This document shows, piece after piece, positions 44,297 to 52,460 of a stretch of DNA of 60,913 bases. How positions within the stretch are numbered: the first letter of the stretch is position 1; every line of letters starts with the position of its first letter. The stretch is from a virus. The translations under genes were made by a program, and so were the position numbers. Under the pieces are notes generated by a model. That model was not told the DNA's origin, ran no database searches, and saw nothing but the letters and a program-made list of their open reading frames with translations. The stretch is taken from positions 1 through 60,913 of IMG/VR virus record IMGVR_UViG_3300024282_000001; one strand, 5' to 3'.

Positions 44297-45021
44297 GTTG
44301 CTTTTTTAAAAGCATTCAACATCTTTTTACTTATGCTGAATACGGAGGTGTCTATTATTTTTAGACCAATTAATGGAGCGATGCTAAGTTCCATTGTTTT
44401 AAATGGATTCAGATTATCCCTTTTGAACTCAGCTATTTTCTCTTCGCTTGGCTCACAATCGTAATAGAGAGATGGAGCTATAAAAATAACCGCAGGGATC
44501 GGCTTTGATACAAGATTATTTTGTTGAATATGTAACCAGTCTGCAAAGTCATACTTAATGACCATGCAATAATTTTTCTTTATGAATTCTGGAGTTAAAT
44601 CATCATTGCTCATGCTGATTAATTCAACATCAGAACAACCGTGATTTAATTGAAATATGACATCTCGCATTTCTTCAATTTCATCAGGTTCTAATTCATA
44701 AGGAAATATATTCACAGTCAATGGATGACCTAGATTCTGACCACCTTTCATGTTTTCAATCACAGCTTCTTTTACAGTGGTGTGAATGATTTCAAATGTT
44801 TCAGTTATTAAACTAAAAGGAAGAATGTCTGCTGTTCTCTTTGAATAAAGTTCTTTAAATTCAGAAGCACTTATTCCTGGGAATTTATCGATGAATCTTT
44901 TATGATAATCAGAGTTAAGAACATCGACCGCTTTATCAGCGTCTAAACTTGCGAGCAAACCCATTCTTGTATCTAAAAGACTATCTAGGTCTATGTAGAT
45001 TTTTGTGTTTTGCTCACTCAT
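44290..45021 (-). CDS. Unknown protein (243 aa)
   Basis: The first strand, IYIDLDSLLDTR, recalls the D-x-D start of HAD-fold phosphatases. The required Thr/Ser and Lys motifs and the later acidic pair are not in place, so I do not call it one. The rest is an alpha/beta chain (SKPIPAVIFIAPSLYYDCEPS) with an N-terminal acidic helix. It is the last of a minus-strand run with the 154-aa and RNA polymerase C-terminal genes, one base from its neighbour. Confidence 0.6.
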   Translation of the reverse strand: MSEQNTKIYIDLDSLLDTRMGLLASLDADKAVDVLNSDYHKRFIDKFPGISASEFKELYSKRTADILPFSLITETFEIIHTTVKEAVIENMKGGQNLGHPLTVNIFPYELEPDEIEEMRDVIFQLNHGCSDVELISMSNDDLTPEFIKKNYCMVIKYDFADWLHIQQNNLVSKPIPAVIFIAPSLYYDCEPSEEKIAEFKRDNLNPFKTMELSIAPLIGLKIIDTSVFSISKKMLNAFKKATA

Positions 45022-45022
45022 G

Positions 45023-45487
45023 TTATTTCTTTTCCATGCTTTCCAATATATCTTTGTAAAAGATAATCAGGAGAACAAAAGTAACCAGCCATTTATTTCT
45101 TTTAAGAGCATCTTCAACTTCTCTCTGGCTTGGTAGTCTGTCGTTTATTTCTTTAGGAATGAGAGACTGCGTTTGCTCTTCCTCAGAAACAGTCATTGAA
45201 TGACAGAGAATATCAATCATTGCATCTTGATCAAAATTACCACTGTTGAACAATGTCTGAAATCTAATGGTGGTGTTAAGAATGTAATCTCTATTAACCG
45301 CAGCGCTGAACACAGAATCAACAGTTGTACGAAGACCGATTGCGCTTGGGATCAGATAAAGATTTAAACCACAAGCACTGTTTAAAAGAAAGGCTTGTAC
45401 TTTATTTCTCACATCACCAATGTAAGTTTCAATGGTTGATTTGTGTGCTGAAACAATGCAGTCTCTTAGAAAATCATTAAGTTCCAT
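45023..45487 (-). CDS. Unknown protein with C-terminal hydrophobic helix (154 aa)
   Basis: A helical chain ends in one hydrophobic segment (WLVTFVLLIIFYKDIL) 10 residues from the C terminus, so it may be a tail-anchored membrane protein. Some polar segments precede it (EEEQTQSLIPKEIND). No family is recognised. It is co-transcribed with the RNA polymerase beta C-terminal gene upstream and the 243-aa gene downstream. Confidence 0.6.
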   Translation of the reverse strand: MELNDFLRDCIVSAHKSTIETYIGDVRNKVQAFLLNSACGLNLYLIPSAIGLRTTVDSVFSAAVNRDYILNTTIRFQTLFNSGNFDQDAMIDILCHSMTVSEEEQTQSLIPKEINDRLPSQREVEDALKRNKWLVTFVLLIIFYKDILESMEKK

Positions 45488-45497
45488 TATTGTTTCC

Positions 45498-46172
45498 TTA
45501 ATTATTAAGTAGTGTGTTTCTTAAATGCATTGCTGTAAGATACGAACTAAGTGTAGTGGTAGCTTTGACTTTGGTGCCCAGTTTATCCAAATAACTCAAA
45601 CTAACACCGCCGGTTTTATTGATAGAGTCATTCATCGCATTAAAACCATTCAAATCACCACCGCGATACTTTATCAATTCAGTGATTGTGTCGTCTAGTT
45701 GCAATGCTGCTAGAATCTGAAGTTCTGGATAGGATATCTTACTTCCTTTAGACGAACCTGTGGGTTGACCAGTCATGTGATCAATTGAACGATTATCTTC
45801 TGGAATACTGATCTTTTTAATCAGGAGCTGTGCTTGTCTACGAAGCGGTAGATCTACTACTAAATATTTTTTAGTAGTTAGGAATCTACCATTGCCTTTA
45901 GGATCTTCCATCCATATCTTCTCAAAGAACTCATGGCCTAGTTCCTCAGCAATTTTCAAATTGTTATCTATTGAGATTTTTTTATCTGATAGATTAGGAA
46001 CAATTATGGCTAATCTACTTTTGCCAGTAGCAATATCTTGCATCAATTGATCGAAGGCAATATCGTCAAGAGACTCAAATAGATTTTTATAAATCTTTGT
46101 ATTTTCACTACCTGGTAGTAATTTTTCAATATGGTCGATTATGAACTTTTCGACTATTTTTCTATTGGACAT
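45498..46172 (-). CDS. RNA polymerase beta subunit, C-terminal piece (224 aa)
   Basis: Numbering from an upstream ATG at 46184, residues 107-185 read as the beta C-terminal clamp module. [15 protein letters not shown] matches the bacterial MYMLKLNHLV-type strand; [20 protein letters not shown] matches [40 protein letters not shown] matches ALEAYGAAYTLQEML and NGR. This module is missing from the 1435-aa beta gene, so beta is split over two genes about 15 kb apart, as in phiKZ gp178 and gp149. The ATG at 46172 (MSNRK) is preceded by GGTGAT and is preferred. It would join the virion polymerase. Confidence 0.85.
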   Translation of the reverse strand: [224 protein letters not shown]

Positions 46173-46209
46173 ATTCATCACCATTGATTTTAAGACATAA
46201 CATTAACAT

Positions 46210-46641
46210 TCATGTCTTTGGAATGAATAGATAGTTTTTAACGTTTCTTTTCTTTAGCTCACTTAACATGTGTTGTGTACCTGGACTTACACCATCCCAA
46301 ATAAGAAATGCTAAATTGACAACTTTAGACATCTCTGTATTTCTTATACTTCCGGCTGATTTACCATAGTAATCCCAAAAAGCCCGATAGTAGAAACAAG
46401 GTAAATTGTGTTTCTTACAAAACTCAATTATTAAAGTATCTACTCCCGGTGCTTTTCCAGACACAAAACAAAAATCTCGACCTTTTAGATATCTCAAAAC
46501 ACCCAACATCTTCTTCTCGAAGTAATCCCAATCATTATAGGATCTACTACCAGCAACAAGAACTCGATATTGAAAACTATCTATTAATCGGTCTTCTATG
46601 TTAACGCCTTCTCGTTTTCTTTCTGGCGGCGGCCCTTGCAT
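46210..46641 (-). CDS. SLOG-family (DUF2493) nucleotide-binding protein (143 aa)
   Basis: The family core is clear: RVLVAGSRSYNDW, VSGKAPGVDTLIIEF, KSAGSIRNTEMSK and WDGVSPGTQHML. This is the DUF2493/YAcAr branch of the SLOG superfamily, a Rossmann-like fold proposed to bind nucleotides or NAD-derived ligands. The frame opens at 46758, but that part lies over the 79-aa gene. I use the ATG at 46641, which overlaps that gene by 41 bp. It could sense, bind or process a small nucleotide. It lies near the NADAR-like gene and directly upstream of the polymerase piece. Confidence 0.85.
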   Translation of the reverse strand: MQGPPPERKREGVNIEDRLIDSFQYRVLVAGSRSYNDWDYFEKKMLGVLRYLKGRDFCFVSGKAPGVDTLIIEFCKKHNLPCFYYRAFWDYYGKSAGSIRNTEMSKVVNLAFLIWDGVSPGTQHMLSELKKRNVKNYLFIPKT

Positions 46642-46840
46642 TCTGTTTGTGTGATGATTTTGCTTTGCGTGCATACTTACTAGGCTTATCTTCAAAGTCA
46701 CCAGACTGACAAGGAGATTCAGGATCCGGCAAATCTTCAATTTCCAAGTCGGATTCATCCTGTTTAATGTGTGATTGTGCTTGTCCTGTATTCATAGCTA
46801 CCGCAGCCATTGTTGCTAGTCTTAGAAGTTCAGATCGCAT
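46601..46840 (-). CDS. Small charged protein (79 aa)
   Basis: A short N-terminal helix is followed by an acidic part (QDESDLEIEDLPDPES) and a very basic tail (KAKSSHKQNARAAARKKTRR). The chain is probably disordered and may bind nucleic acid through the tail. It overlaps the SLOG gene by 41 bp in another frame. No family is recognised. Confidence 0.55.
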   Translation of the reverse strand: MRSELLRLATMAAVAMNTGQAQSHIKQDESDLEIEDLPDPESPCQSGDFEDKPSKYARKAKSSHKQNARAAARKKTRRR

Positions 46841-46869
46841 TTTACTTGTGATCGGTTAAAAGTATGTAA

Positions 46870-46900
46870 AATAAAAGAGGGGAATTCCCCCTCTTTTATT
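46870..46900. terminator. Hairpin of the main family, one extra C
   Basis: AATAAAAGAGGGG pairs with its complement around AATT, with one unpaired C. It lies at the stop of the 105-aa gene (46899) and separates it from the 79-aa gene. Confidence 0.75.
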
Positions 46901-47216
46901 ACGTCTTGAATTTAGGCAAATCAAATTCAACAATACTAGGAATGACGCTTTCTTTCAAAAGCTTCTCCCATGTACGGTTATCGCCACCATCCACAATACA
47001 AAACCTCTCAAAGGGAGCGGCTTTTGGAGCATCCGCTAGTGTCAGTCTGAGCGCTCTATTTACAAGAAAACGCTTATGACCACTCTCGACATTATGGACA
47101 TTTGGATCTAGAAGCTTTTGCCATCTTTTTGGTTCAGAGTGACCAGCTTCAGCCATTAGCTTGTCAACGACGGCTATTGGATCTATTGATTCTTCTACGT
47201 TTGATAATTCATTCAT
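46899..47216 (-). CDS. Unknown protein next to UvsX (105 aa)
   Basis: It is an acidic N terminus followed by a small alpha/beta domain with a basic, aromatic middle (KRWQKLLDPNVHNVESGHKRF) and GGDNRTWEKLLKE. No family is recognised. The gene starts one base after the stop of the UvsX gene and is surely co-translated with it, so it may be a recombination accessory factor. This is inference from position only. Confidence 0.6.
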   Translation of the reverse strand: MNELSNVEESIDPIAVVDKLMAEAGHSEPKRWQKLLDPNVHNVESGHKRFLVNRALRLTLADAPKAAPFERFCIVDGGDNRTWEKLLKESVIPSIVEFDLPKFKT

Positions 47217-47217
47217 T

Positions 47218-48696
47218 TTATTCGACGATTACTACGCCAGTTGTTTCTGTTGAAATTTGTCCTACAGTCAATGGTTTGATTGTAGGTGATTTAATTTTTG
47301 ATCTTTGTTCTTCGGTGAACCAATATGGAATATATTGACCAACACGCATTTTAAGAAGATCCATGGTACTCAAAAACGGAGTGTTGTTAGTACCTTCAAG
47401 AGCCCACCAACCTCTAGTGTTGAGAAGAATCTTCCAATCATAACCTAGAGCTATCAGATCATCGTAGAGTTGCTTAGGTGTGCACATCAGTTCTTCAGGA
47501 ATATGGTGCCATAGATCATTAATCTGACACATTTCTGAAGTGATGTTCAGAGCCCTTCGCAATTCTGGGTGAGCATCAATTTTTCGACGAACAGTTGTTC
47601 TAGACAGCTTGATATCTGGCAAAAGAGATAGGTAATAGTTTTGAAGAGTACCTTCAATGCCGTACCTGTCTGTTGACTTGATATAGTGAAACTCAGTCAA
47701 GCTTGGAAGTACCCCGTCTTGCTGTGAAACAATTAGTTTCATAGCCATGCCCGAAGGACCAGACTTACTTCTGAGTTGACGAATTGTCACTTCGTTTAGA
47801 TCTGTGTCACCTTTGAGATCGTCGTCAGAATCTCGAGGATATTCTGGCGCTTTGGTGGTATCGTTACGAAGAGGAGCAGCGTTATAGCAAAGCCAACAAT
47901 TGTTCATCACAAAAGTGAACTTTTCCGGAACACCTTTGAGCTTAACACCTTGAGGAATGTGTTGTAGTTTCTTAGGAGCAGGTGCTCTAGGATCCATATT
48001 GAACTCAGACCCGATGTGTGCAGTCATCAGTGTGTATGAGTATGTACCGCCAGATAGCGCAGGGATCTCCATCAAGAATCGATTCTTTTGAAGACCTTGA
48101 CGCATTGATACTGTGTTAGCACCAGATTCACCAAGACTGTTTTCGTCCTGCATCTTAATGACGTCTTGAGTGACGAATTCACTAAGTGAATCGATCTCAG
48201 AGAAAGACGGCATTGTAATTTCTAGATTACCGGTCTTTTCACGATTCCAAAAAGGAGTCTTAACGGTGTACTTAACCGCGTTCTTCTTTTTGTCATTCAT
48301 GAATTCTTTTAGAATATCAAAGTATTGATCACCTTGATAAACTGTCTTATCAGTAATGGTCCACCGACCTGATTCCAGAATATCTTCACCACCGAATTCT
48401 TCAATATTGGCAATCATCCTCTTGAGATGCCATTCATGGATGTTAATCTCGGTGTCGTAGGTATTACCCATTGATCCAACGATTCTCGACATGGCGGTAA
48501 ACGACATGTAGTGCATTACGGTGGATTTAAAGTTATTACCAATACCAACCACACCAGTTAGAAAACCAAGACCACCATTGAGAATACTCTCCCCGTGTCG
48601 TCCAGTCACATATGTACCTGTCGGAATATCGAGACAGGCGCCTACGTTAATCATCACCTTTATTGGTGGGGCTGCTTTAAAAGGATTAATTAGCAT
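47218..48696 (-). CDS. UvsX/RecA-type recombinase (492 aa)
   Basis: This is a DNA strand-exchange ATPase of the phage UvsX kind. The Walker A is GIGNNFKST (residues 51-59), with Phe-Lys-Ser in place of the usual Gly-Lys-Ser. T4 UvsX has the same FKS feature. The strand before it, LTGVVGIGN, and the later TLMTAHIGSEF, a typical strand-Thr/Ser-H-loop pattern, complete the RecA core. Residues 1-50 form an N-terminal domain and the C-terminal 120 residues carry an extra DNA-binding-like part. The length and the neighbourhood (polymerase piece, RNase H) match phiKZ gp152. It is co-translated with the 105-aa gene. Confidence 0.85.
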   Translation of the reverse strand: MLINPFKAAPPIKVMINVGACLDIPTGTYVTGRHGESILNGGLGFLTGVVGIGNNFKSTVMHYMSFTAMSRIVGSMGNTYDTEINIHEWHLKRMIANIEEFGGEDILESGRWTITDKTVYQGDQYFDILKEFMNDKKKNAVKYTVKTPFWNREKTGNLEITMPSFSEIDSLSEFVTQDVIKMQDENSLGESGANTVSMRQGLQKNRFLMEIPALSGGTYSYTLMTAHIGSEFNMDPRAPAPKKLQHIPQGVKLKGVPEKFTFVMNNCWLCYNAAPLRNDTTKAPEYPRDSDDDLKGDTDLNEVTIRQLRSKSGPSGMAMKLIVSQQDGVLPSLTEFHYIKSTDRYGIEGTLQNYYLSLLPDIKLSRTTVRRKIDAHPELRRALNITSEMCQINDLWHHIPEELMCTPKQLYDDLIALGYDWKILLNTRGWWALEGTNNTPFLSTMDLLKMRVGQYIPYWFTEEQRSKIKSPTIKPLTVGQISTETTGVVIVE

Positions 48697-48803
48697 TCTT
48701 TCCTCTTTATGAGTAAAGTGAGTGTTCGTATCAATATATAGAAATATCTAGTAATTTTGTGACATATCTACTCTACACCTATCGCTTAGAATAGGAACAT
48801 CAC

Positions 48804-49652
48804 ATGAAACACATATCCGTTAATATTCAAAAGACTGCTCAAGAAGAGCTTTTTACTGCTTGCAATAAGATTGCTTTAGAGTCCTATACCGAAGGTATAG
48901 GTATGGAATTTTTTACTGAGAACTTTCAGATAGTAGCGACAAACATTGAAAAGGTGTTTGACAACAGCTTCGATTTGATAAAAAACTTGTCAGTAACTAA
49001 GTTTCTTAAAAACTATACATTTGAATCACAAGTAAGTAAGATAAATTACGCAGCTATTGATCAGATAAAAATCACAATACCTGAAGGATTTACTGGCAAT
49101 GCTAAAGAGTATTGTCAAGAATTAATAAAACAAGTAAGTCACGTATCCACTATCACAACCCAGGTAATACTGCCTTTTAATCAATACATCAGCTCTCTTA
49201 TATCTGATAAGGATTTTGCAAAGGCATATAAGTCTAAACCAGTGTACCTGCATGACAGAGATGCCAAAAGAGAAGAGATGAATAAAACCATTTCTAAGTA
49301 TTTTGGACACGGTACTCTGTCTTCTGGTAAATTGTCACAGCACTATCATTCAGGTGTCGAAGTTGCTGAAACAGACATACTGGTTGGTGAACTCAGCGAT
49401 TCATTAGGCACTACCGACGTTGTTTCTATTCGTAAGATGGTTACTGATTCTGTGGATCTAATTAACGCACTTCAAGATCTTGTATCTAAGAATCAAATAA
49501 CAAATCTATCTGATTCACAGAAGAGACTTCTTGCTGAAATGTGCACAACGATTGCTAGGGAAATTGAATTCTATGCAATAACTAGATATCGTGCTGATTC
49601 CTTCATCAATACTTTTGCAAAAACAAAAGAAGCTGTAAAGAAGATTCTTTAA
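48804..49652 (+). CDS. Inner-head (inner body-like) protein (282 aa)
   Basis: It begins MKHISVNIQ, like the 369- and 382-aa proteins, and has A-Q-E at 12-14, A-L-E at 24-26 and G-M-E at 33-35. These are three close candidate sites for the prohead protease. The rest is helical with short charged breaks and no enzyme motif. It stands alone on the plus strand between UvsX and a minus-strand gene. The shared N terminus, rather than any domain similarity, is the reason for placing it with the head proteins. Confidence 0.7.
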   Translation: MKHISVNIQKTAQEELFTACNKIALESYTEGIGMEFFTENFQIVATNIEKVFDNSFDLIKNLSVTKFLKNYTFESQVSKINYAAIDQIKITIPEGFTGNAKEYCQELIKQVSHVSTITTQVILPFNQYISSLISDKDFAKAYKSKPVYLHDRDAKREEMNKTISKYFGHGTLSSGKLSQHYHSGVEVAETDILVGELSDSLGTTDVVSIRKMVTDSVDLINALQDLVSKNQITNLSDSQKRLLAEMCTTIAREIEFYAITRYRADSFINTFAKTKEAVKKIL

Positions 49653-49655
49653 GGA

Positions 49656-49697
49656 CATAAATCCCATTTCGCCTTTTGAGCGAAATGGGATTTTATG
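49656..49697. terminator. Long hairpin between convergent genes
   Basis: CATAAATCCCATTTCGC pairs with its complement, with one bulged T and a loop of about 7 nt. It lies between convergent genes and differs in sequence from the main family, but keeps the CATAAA...TTTATG edges. Confidence 0.85.
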
Positions 49698-49701
49698 CAG
49701 T

Positions 49702-50094
49702 TCATGCAAAAATTGTTTTATTTGACAGCAACTTCTGAATGTCTTCAAGCATTTGCTCGTAAGTAGAATACTTGAGACAATTCGGAACAATATCAACAAG
49801 ACTTTTGGCCAGCGTTTGTTCACAACCTTTCCCATCAATACCGCAGATGATGTTTTCAGCGCCTTTGTTTCGCCAAATCACCTTACTAATGTGCACTGGG
49901 AACATGATGGCATTATCATCACTGCTCAATTCCATCAGTTCATTTAATTTCTTTATGGATTCCCTACGGAGTACTTCGTGGTTGACCACCATTCCGTATA
50001 TTGAAGCCAAAAGAATAAGTCTTTTAGTACGATCGGGTAAATATGTTTTTAATTTTTCCGATGCCGCATTTTTAAATCTTTCGGTTAGATTCAT
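49702..50094 (-). CDS. Unknown protein (130 aa)
   Basis: This is a mostly helical protein, basic at the N terminus (MNLTERFKNAASEKLKTYLP). It has one buried segment (LILLASIYGMVV) and a small Cys pair (NIICGIDGKGCEQ) that is not enough for a zinc site. The frame opens at 50142, but that would start with a Pro-rich segment (MGGILFPPKIRIPERK) over the gap after the RNase H gene. The ATG at 50094 follows a GAAAGAAA purine run. No family is recognised. Confidence 0.6.
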   Translation of the reverse strand: MNLTERFKNAASEKLKTYLPDRTKRLILLASIYGMVVNHEVLRRESIKKLNELMELSSDDNAIMFPVHISKVIWRNKGAENIICGIDGKGCEQTLAKSLVDIVPNCLKYSTYEQMLEDIQKLLSNKTIFA

Positions 50095-50150
50095 TTTTCT
50101 TTCCGGGATCCTGATTTTTGGCGGAAACAAGATCCCGCCCAAAAAGATTG

Positions 50151-51683
50151 TTACTTGAAAAAGATGACTCTGGTATTAGAGTCAATCCCAGACCATATCC
50201 CAACATCATCACCAGCTTTGATGATTGTTGCGTATCTAAAGAGATTTTCACCAGCAGACCATGAAACAAAGTAAACCTTTGGATTCTTTGATTCGATTTT
50301 CTTAAGAGAATTTCTCTCTAGTGTATCGATGCCGATAGATAGAGTTATCTCTACATCAGCAGTTCCTCGTTCATTTTTGAACTTACCTTTGACCTTGATT
50401 GAAGAACAACCAACTCCAATGCTGGATAGTAATTTTGTTTCCACTAAAGGTTGAGCTTCTGTGGAATTTTTCTTACCTTGTTTGGTTTGTTGTTCGTATA
50501 GCAAATCGGTTATATCGGTCAAAACTATATCGTTTCGCTCGGTTATAAACGAATCCAATATTTGTCCAAGATCTTCTAAGGACTGGTAAGTTCTCTCAGA
50601 GAGACGAGGAGGATTTTGTTCCTCAGTTATTGTTGAATCACCTAATGTTTTCAAATCTTTTTTGAAACCAACAGGTGGTTCTATCAGAAGCTCTCCATAG
50701 ATATTTAGCTTATCATAGATGTTTGCTGAAAAAACCCTATCTAGGTTAATCACGTACATCATGTCCAAGCCATAAATGATTCGACTTTGGAAGTTTCTAA
50801 TCATTTCAATAACTGGGTCTGGTTGAGCTATTTTAATAACAGAACCAGTTCTATCACTCATCCGGTTTCCATTCAGATGATTATCCTTACCGTGGTTACC
50901 CGTGTAGTAAACACCCGGAGTAATTGTTTCTTGTCGCGTATTGAAGTAACAATACTTGTTTAAGAAGAAAGGATGTTTTTCATTCACAGACTTCCAGTAA
51001 CCGTCCGGATCTTTTAGGTCACAAGAGTGATAATCTAGACTTCTAAGAGCTGTGAATCTACCTATTGTGGCGAGACTATCTGCTCTCTCATTTCCCGTAT
51101 CACCGTCGTGTCCTTTAACCCATACCATTTTAACAGGTATGTCCATTGAATCTAATATCTTCTTAGATTCAAGGATTTCTTTCCAGACATCAGTGCTTGC
51201 GACTGGATTACCGTCTTTTTTAATCCAGTTTTGACTTGACCAGATCCTCATCCATTCATTAAATCCTCTGACAGTTAATTCACTATCACTGTTAATGATT
51301 GCAAAATCTGGCTTATGTTCTTGAATTATTTTTAGAGAACGATTCAGAGCCTCGGCTTCCGCTTTATTATTACTGACGTCGTTGATGATTTTAACACCAT
51401 CTATGACTGTCCCGACTGTTCCGAAAGCATCGATATATTTGGTAATCGTTACTGGAAACTTTTGTGTTTCCAAAACAATGGTGTTTTTATCTTGAAAATC
51501 AGAAGATTTTACATCAATCAAATCTTCTTTATTAACATATCCAACAGAACTAGCAGAAATAGAGCCAAGTCCAATTCCTTTAGTCGGTTCTTTGCATTCA
51601 AAGAAATATCCATGAATACCATATCCGGCCTTACCTGGGTTAGGTTTGACACCACCATCTGCGTAAAGAACTATTCCGTTCAT
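50151..51683 (-). CDS. RNase H with unknown C-terminal domain (510 aa)
   Basis: The N-terminal 210 residues are an RNase HI: D9 in LYADGGVKPNPGKAGYG, E109 in NNKAEAEALN, D133 in INSDSEL, and H192 with D202 in VKGHDGDTGNERADSL. All four acidic or metal-binding positions and the His are present, so it should cut RNA in RNA-DNA hybrids, for example to remove primers. Residues 40-100 are a long insert in the first part. The C-terminal 300 residues (about 210-510) are not recognised; they are beta-rich and unlike normal RNase H. The neighbourhood near UvsX fits phiKZ gp155. Confidence 0.85.
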   Translation of the reverse strand: MNGIVLYADGGVKPNPGKAGYGIHGYFFECKEPTKGIGLGSISASSVGYVNKEDLIDVKSSDFQDKNTIVLETQKFPVTITKYIDAFGTVGTVIDGVKIINDVSNNKAEAEALNRSLKIIQEHKPDFAIINSDSELTVRGFNEWMRIWSSQNWIKKDGNPVASTDVWKEILESKKILDSMDIPVKMVWVKGHDGDTGNERADSLATIGRFTALRSLDYHSCDLKDPDGYWKSVNEKHPFFLNKYCYFNTRQETITPGVYYTGNHGKDNHLNGNRMSDRTGSVIKIAQPDPVIEMIRNFQSRIIYGLDMMYVINLDRVFSANIYDKLNIYGELLIEPPVGFKKDLKTLGDSTITEEQNPPRLSERTYQSLEDLGQILDSFITERNDIVLTDITDLLYEQQTKQGKKNSTEAQPLVETKLLSSIGVGCSSIKVKGKFKNERGTADVEITLSIGIDTLERNSLKKIESKNPKVYFVSWSAGENLFRYATIIKAGDDVGIWSGIDSNTRVIFFK

Positions 51684-51730
51684 GCAAATCTCTTAATAAG
51701 TTTAATCACAATAATTACAGAGTTAGTAAA

Positions 51731-52186
51731 TTAGTTCTTACAGCTCTTAAGATGGTCGACCATTGATTGGTTATACTTCTTCAGAACAAGAAGATACTGC
51801 TGTCTTGTTTTCTTAATGTGATCTAGTAGTTTTTTAATTATTTCTTGATCATTAAGATTCATTATTTCTGAAGAATCAATGATGATTTCTGGCGGAATTT
51901 CCGGTTTCTGGAACTTACGACAACCAACAAATATCTTAGCTATCTTATCTTCAGTTTTTGTTTTGTTCTCATTTTTATTTTCTATCGGTTTTTCTTCAGA
52001 ATGTTTTATTACAGGTGGTGTTTTTACAACACTCTCATCTTTAACATCTGTTTTAAGAACTATTATTTCCTTCAATGGTTGCGTCTGGCCATTGAAGGAA
52101 ATGGTGCTATTTATAGCACATCCTGGCAATGTTAAAAAAGTCAAGAAAGATATGACGTACTTTAACAAACCGTATTTATTGATCAT
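51731..52186 (-). CDS. Lipoprotein, probable outer-membrane spanin-like protein (151 aa)
   Basis: A signal peptide with a lipobox (FLTFLTLPGC, Cys at residue 23) predicts an outer-membrane lipoprotein. A long Lys/Glu-rich periplasmic linker (KTPPVIKHSEEKPIENKN) and a C-terminal coiled segment (DHIKKTRQQYLLVLKKYNQ) follow. It starts inside the end of the upstream membrane gene (11-bp overlap). A membrane protein next to a lipoprotein in this arrangement is typical of Rz/Rz1-type spanins that fuse the two membranes at lysis. Family membership is inferred from topology only. Confidence 0.65.
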   Translation of the reverse strand: MINKYGLLKYVISFLTFLTLPGCAINSTISFNGQTQPLKEIIVLKTDVKDESVVKTPPVIKHSEEKPIENKNENKTKTEDKIAKIFVGCRKFQKPEIPPEIIIDSSEIMNLNDQEIIKKLLDHIKKTRQQYLLVLKKYNQSMVDHLKSCKN

Positions 52187-52460
52187 TATAGATATCCTCT
52201 AATTCTTTACCAACCCAATGGTCCTTTTTGTCTTGTTTTTGTTCTATAACTGGTGTGTTCTTTTTACTGACTTCCTCAGAAATTCTAAATAGCTTAGATA
52301 GAACTAAATAATTCAATATCAAAGAGAACAGAAGAACAACGATTACGGAGGTGGTAAATTTATTATCCTTTACAATTGTCTTGAAAGGCTTACCACCAAA
52401 AAACATTTCACTTATAAAAGGCCATAACCAGAATAAACCTTTTATTAAATCCACTAACAT
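52176..52460 (-). CDS. Inner-membrane protein, spanin- or holin-like (94 aa)
   Basis: There is an amphipathic N terminus (LIKGLFWLWPFISEMFFGG), then one strong membrane segment (TSVIVVLLFSLILNYLVLS), and a charged C-terminal tail (EEVSKKNTPVIEQKQDKK). The frame is open to 52523, but the ATG at 52460 has an AAGGA 8 nt upstream and gives MLVDLIKGL, so I use it. It overlaps the lipoprotein start by 11 bp. It could be the inner-membrane spanin or a small holin. Confidence 0.65.
   Translation of the reverse strand: MLVDLIKGLFWLWPFISEMFFGGKPFKTIVKDNKFTTSVIVVLLFSLILNYLVLSKLFRISEEVSKKNTPVIEQKQDKKDHWVGKELEDIYNDQ

Noticed and set aside
44290-45021. HAD-type phosphatase
   Set aside because: Only the first motif resembles HAD; the Thr/Ser, Lys and second acidic motifs are not placed correctly.
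46601-46641. Programmed frameshift between the 79-aa and SLOG genes
   Set aside because: I see no convincing slippery heptamer with a downstream structure. Overlapping translation is the simpler reading.
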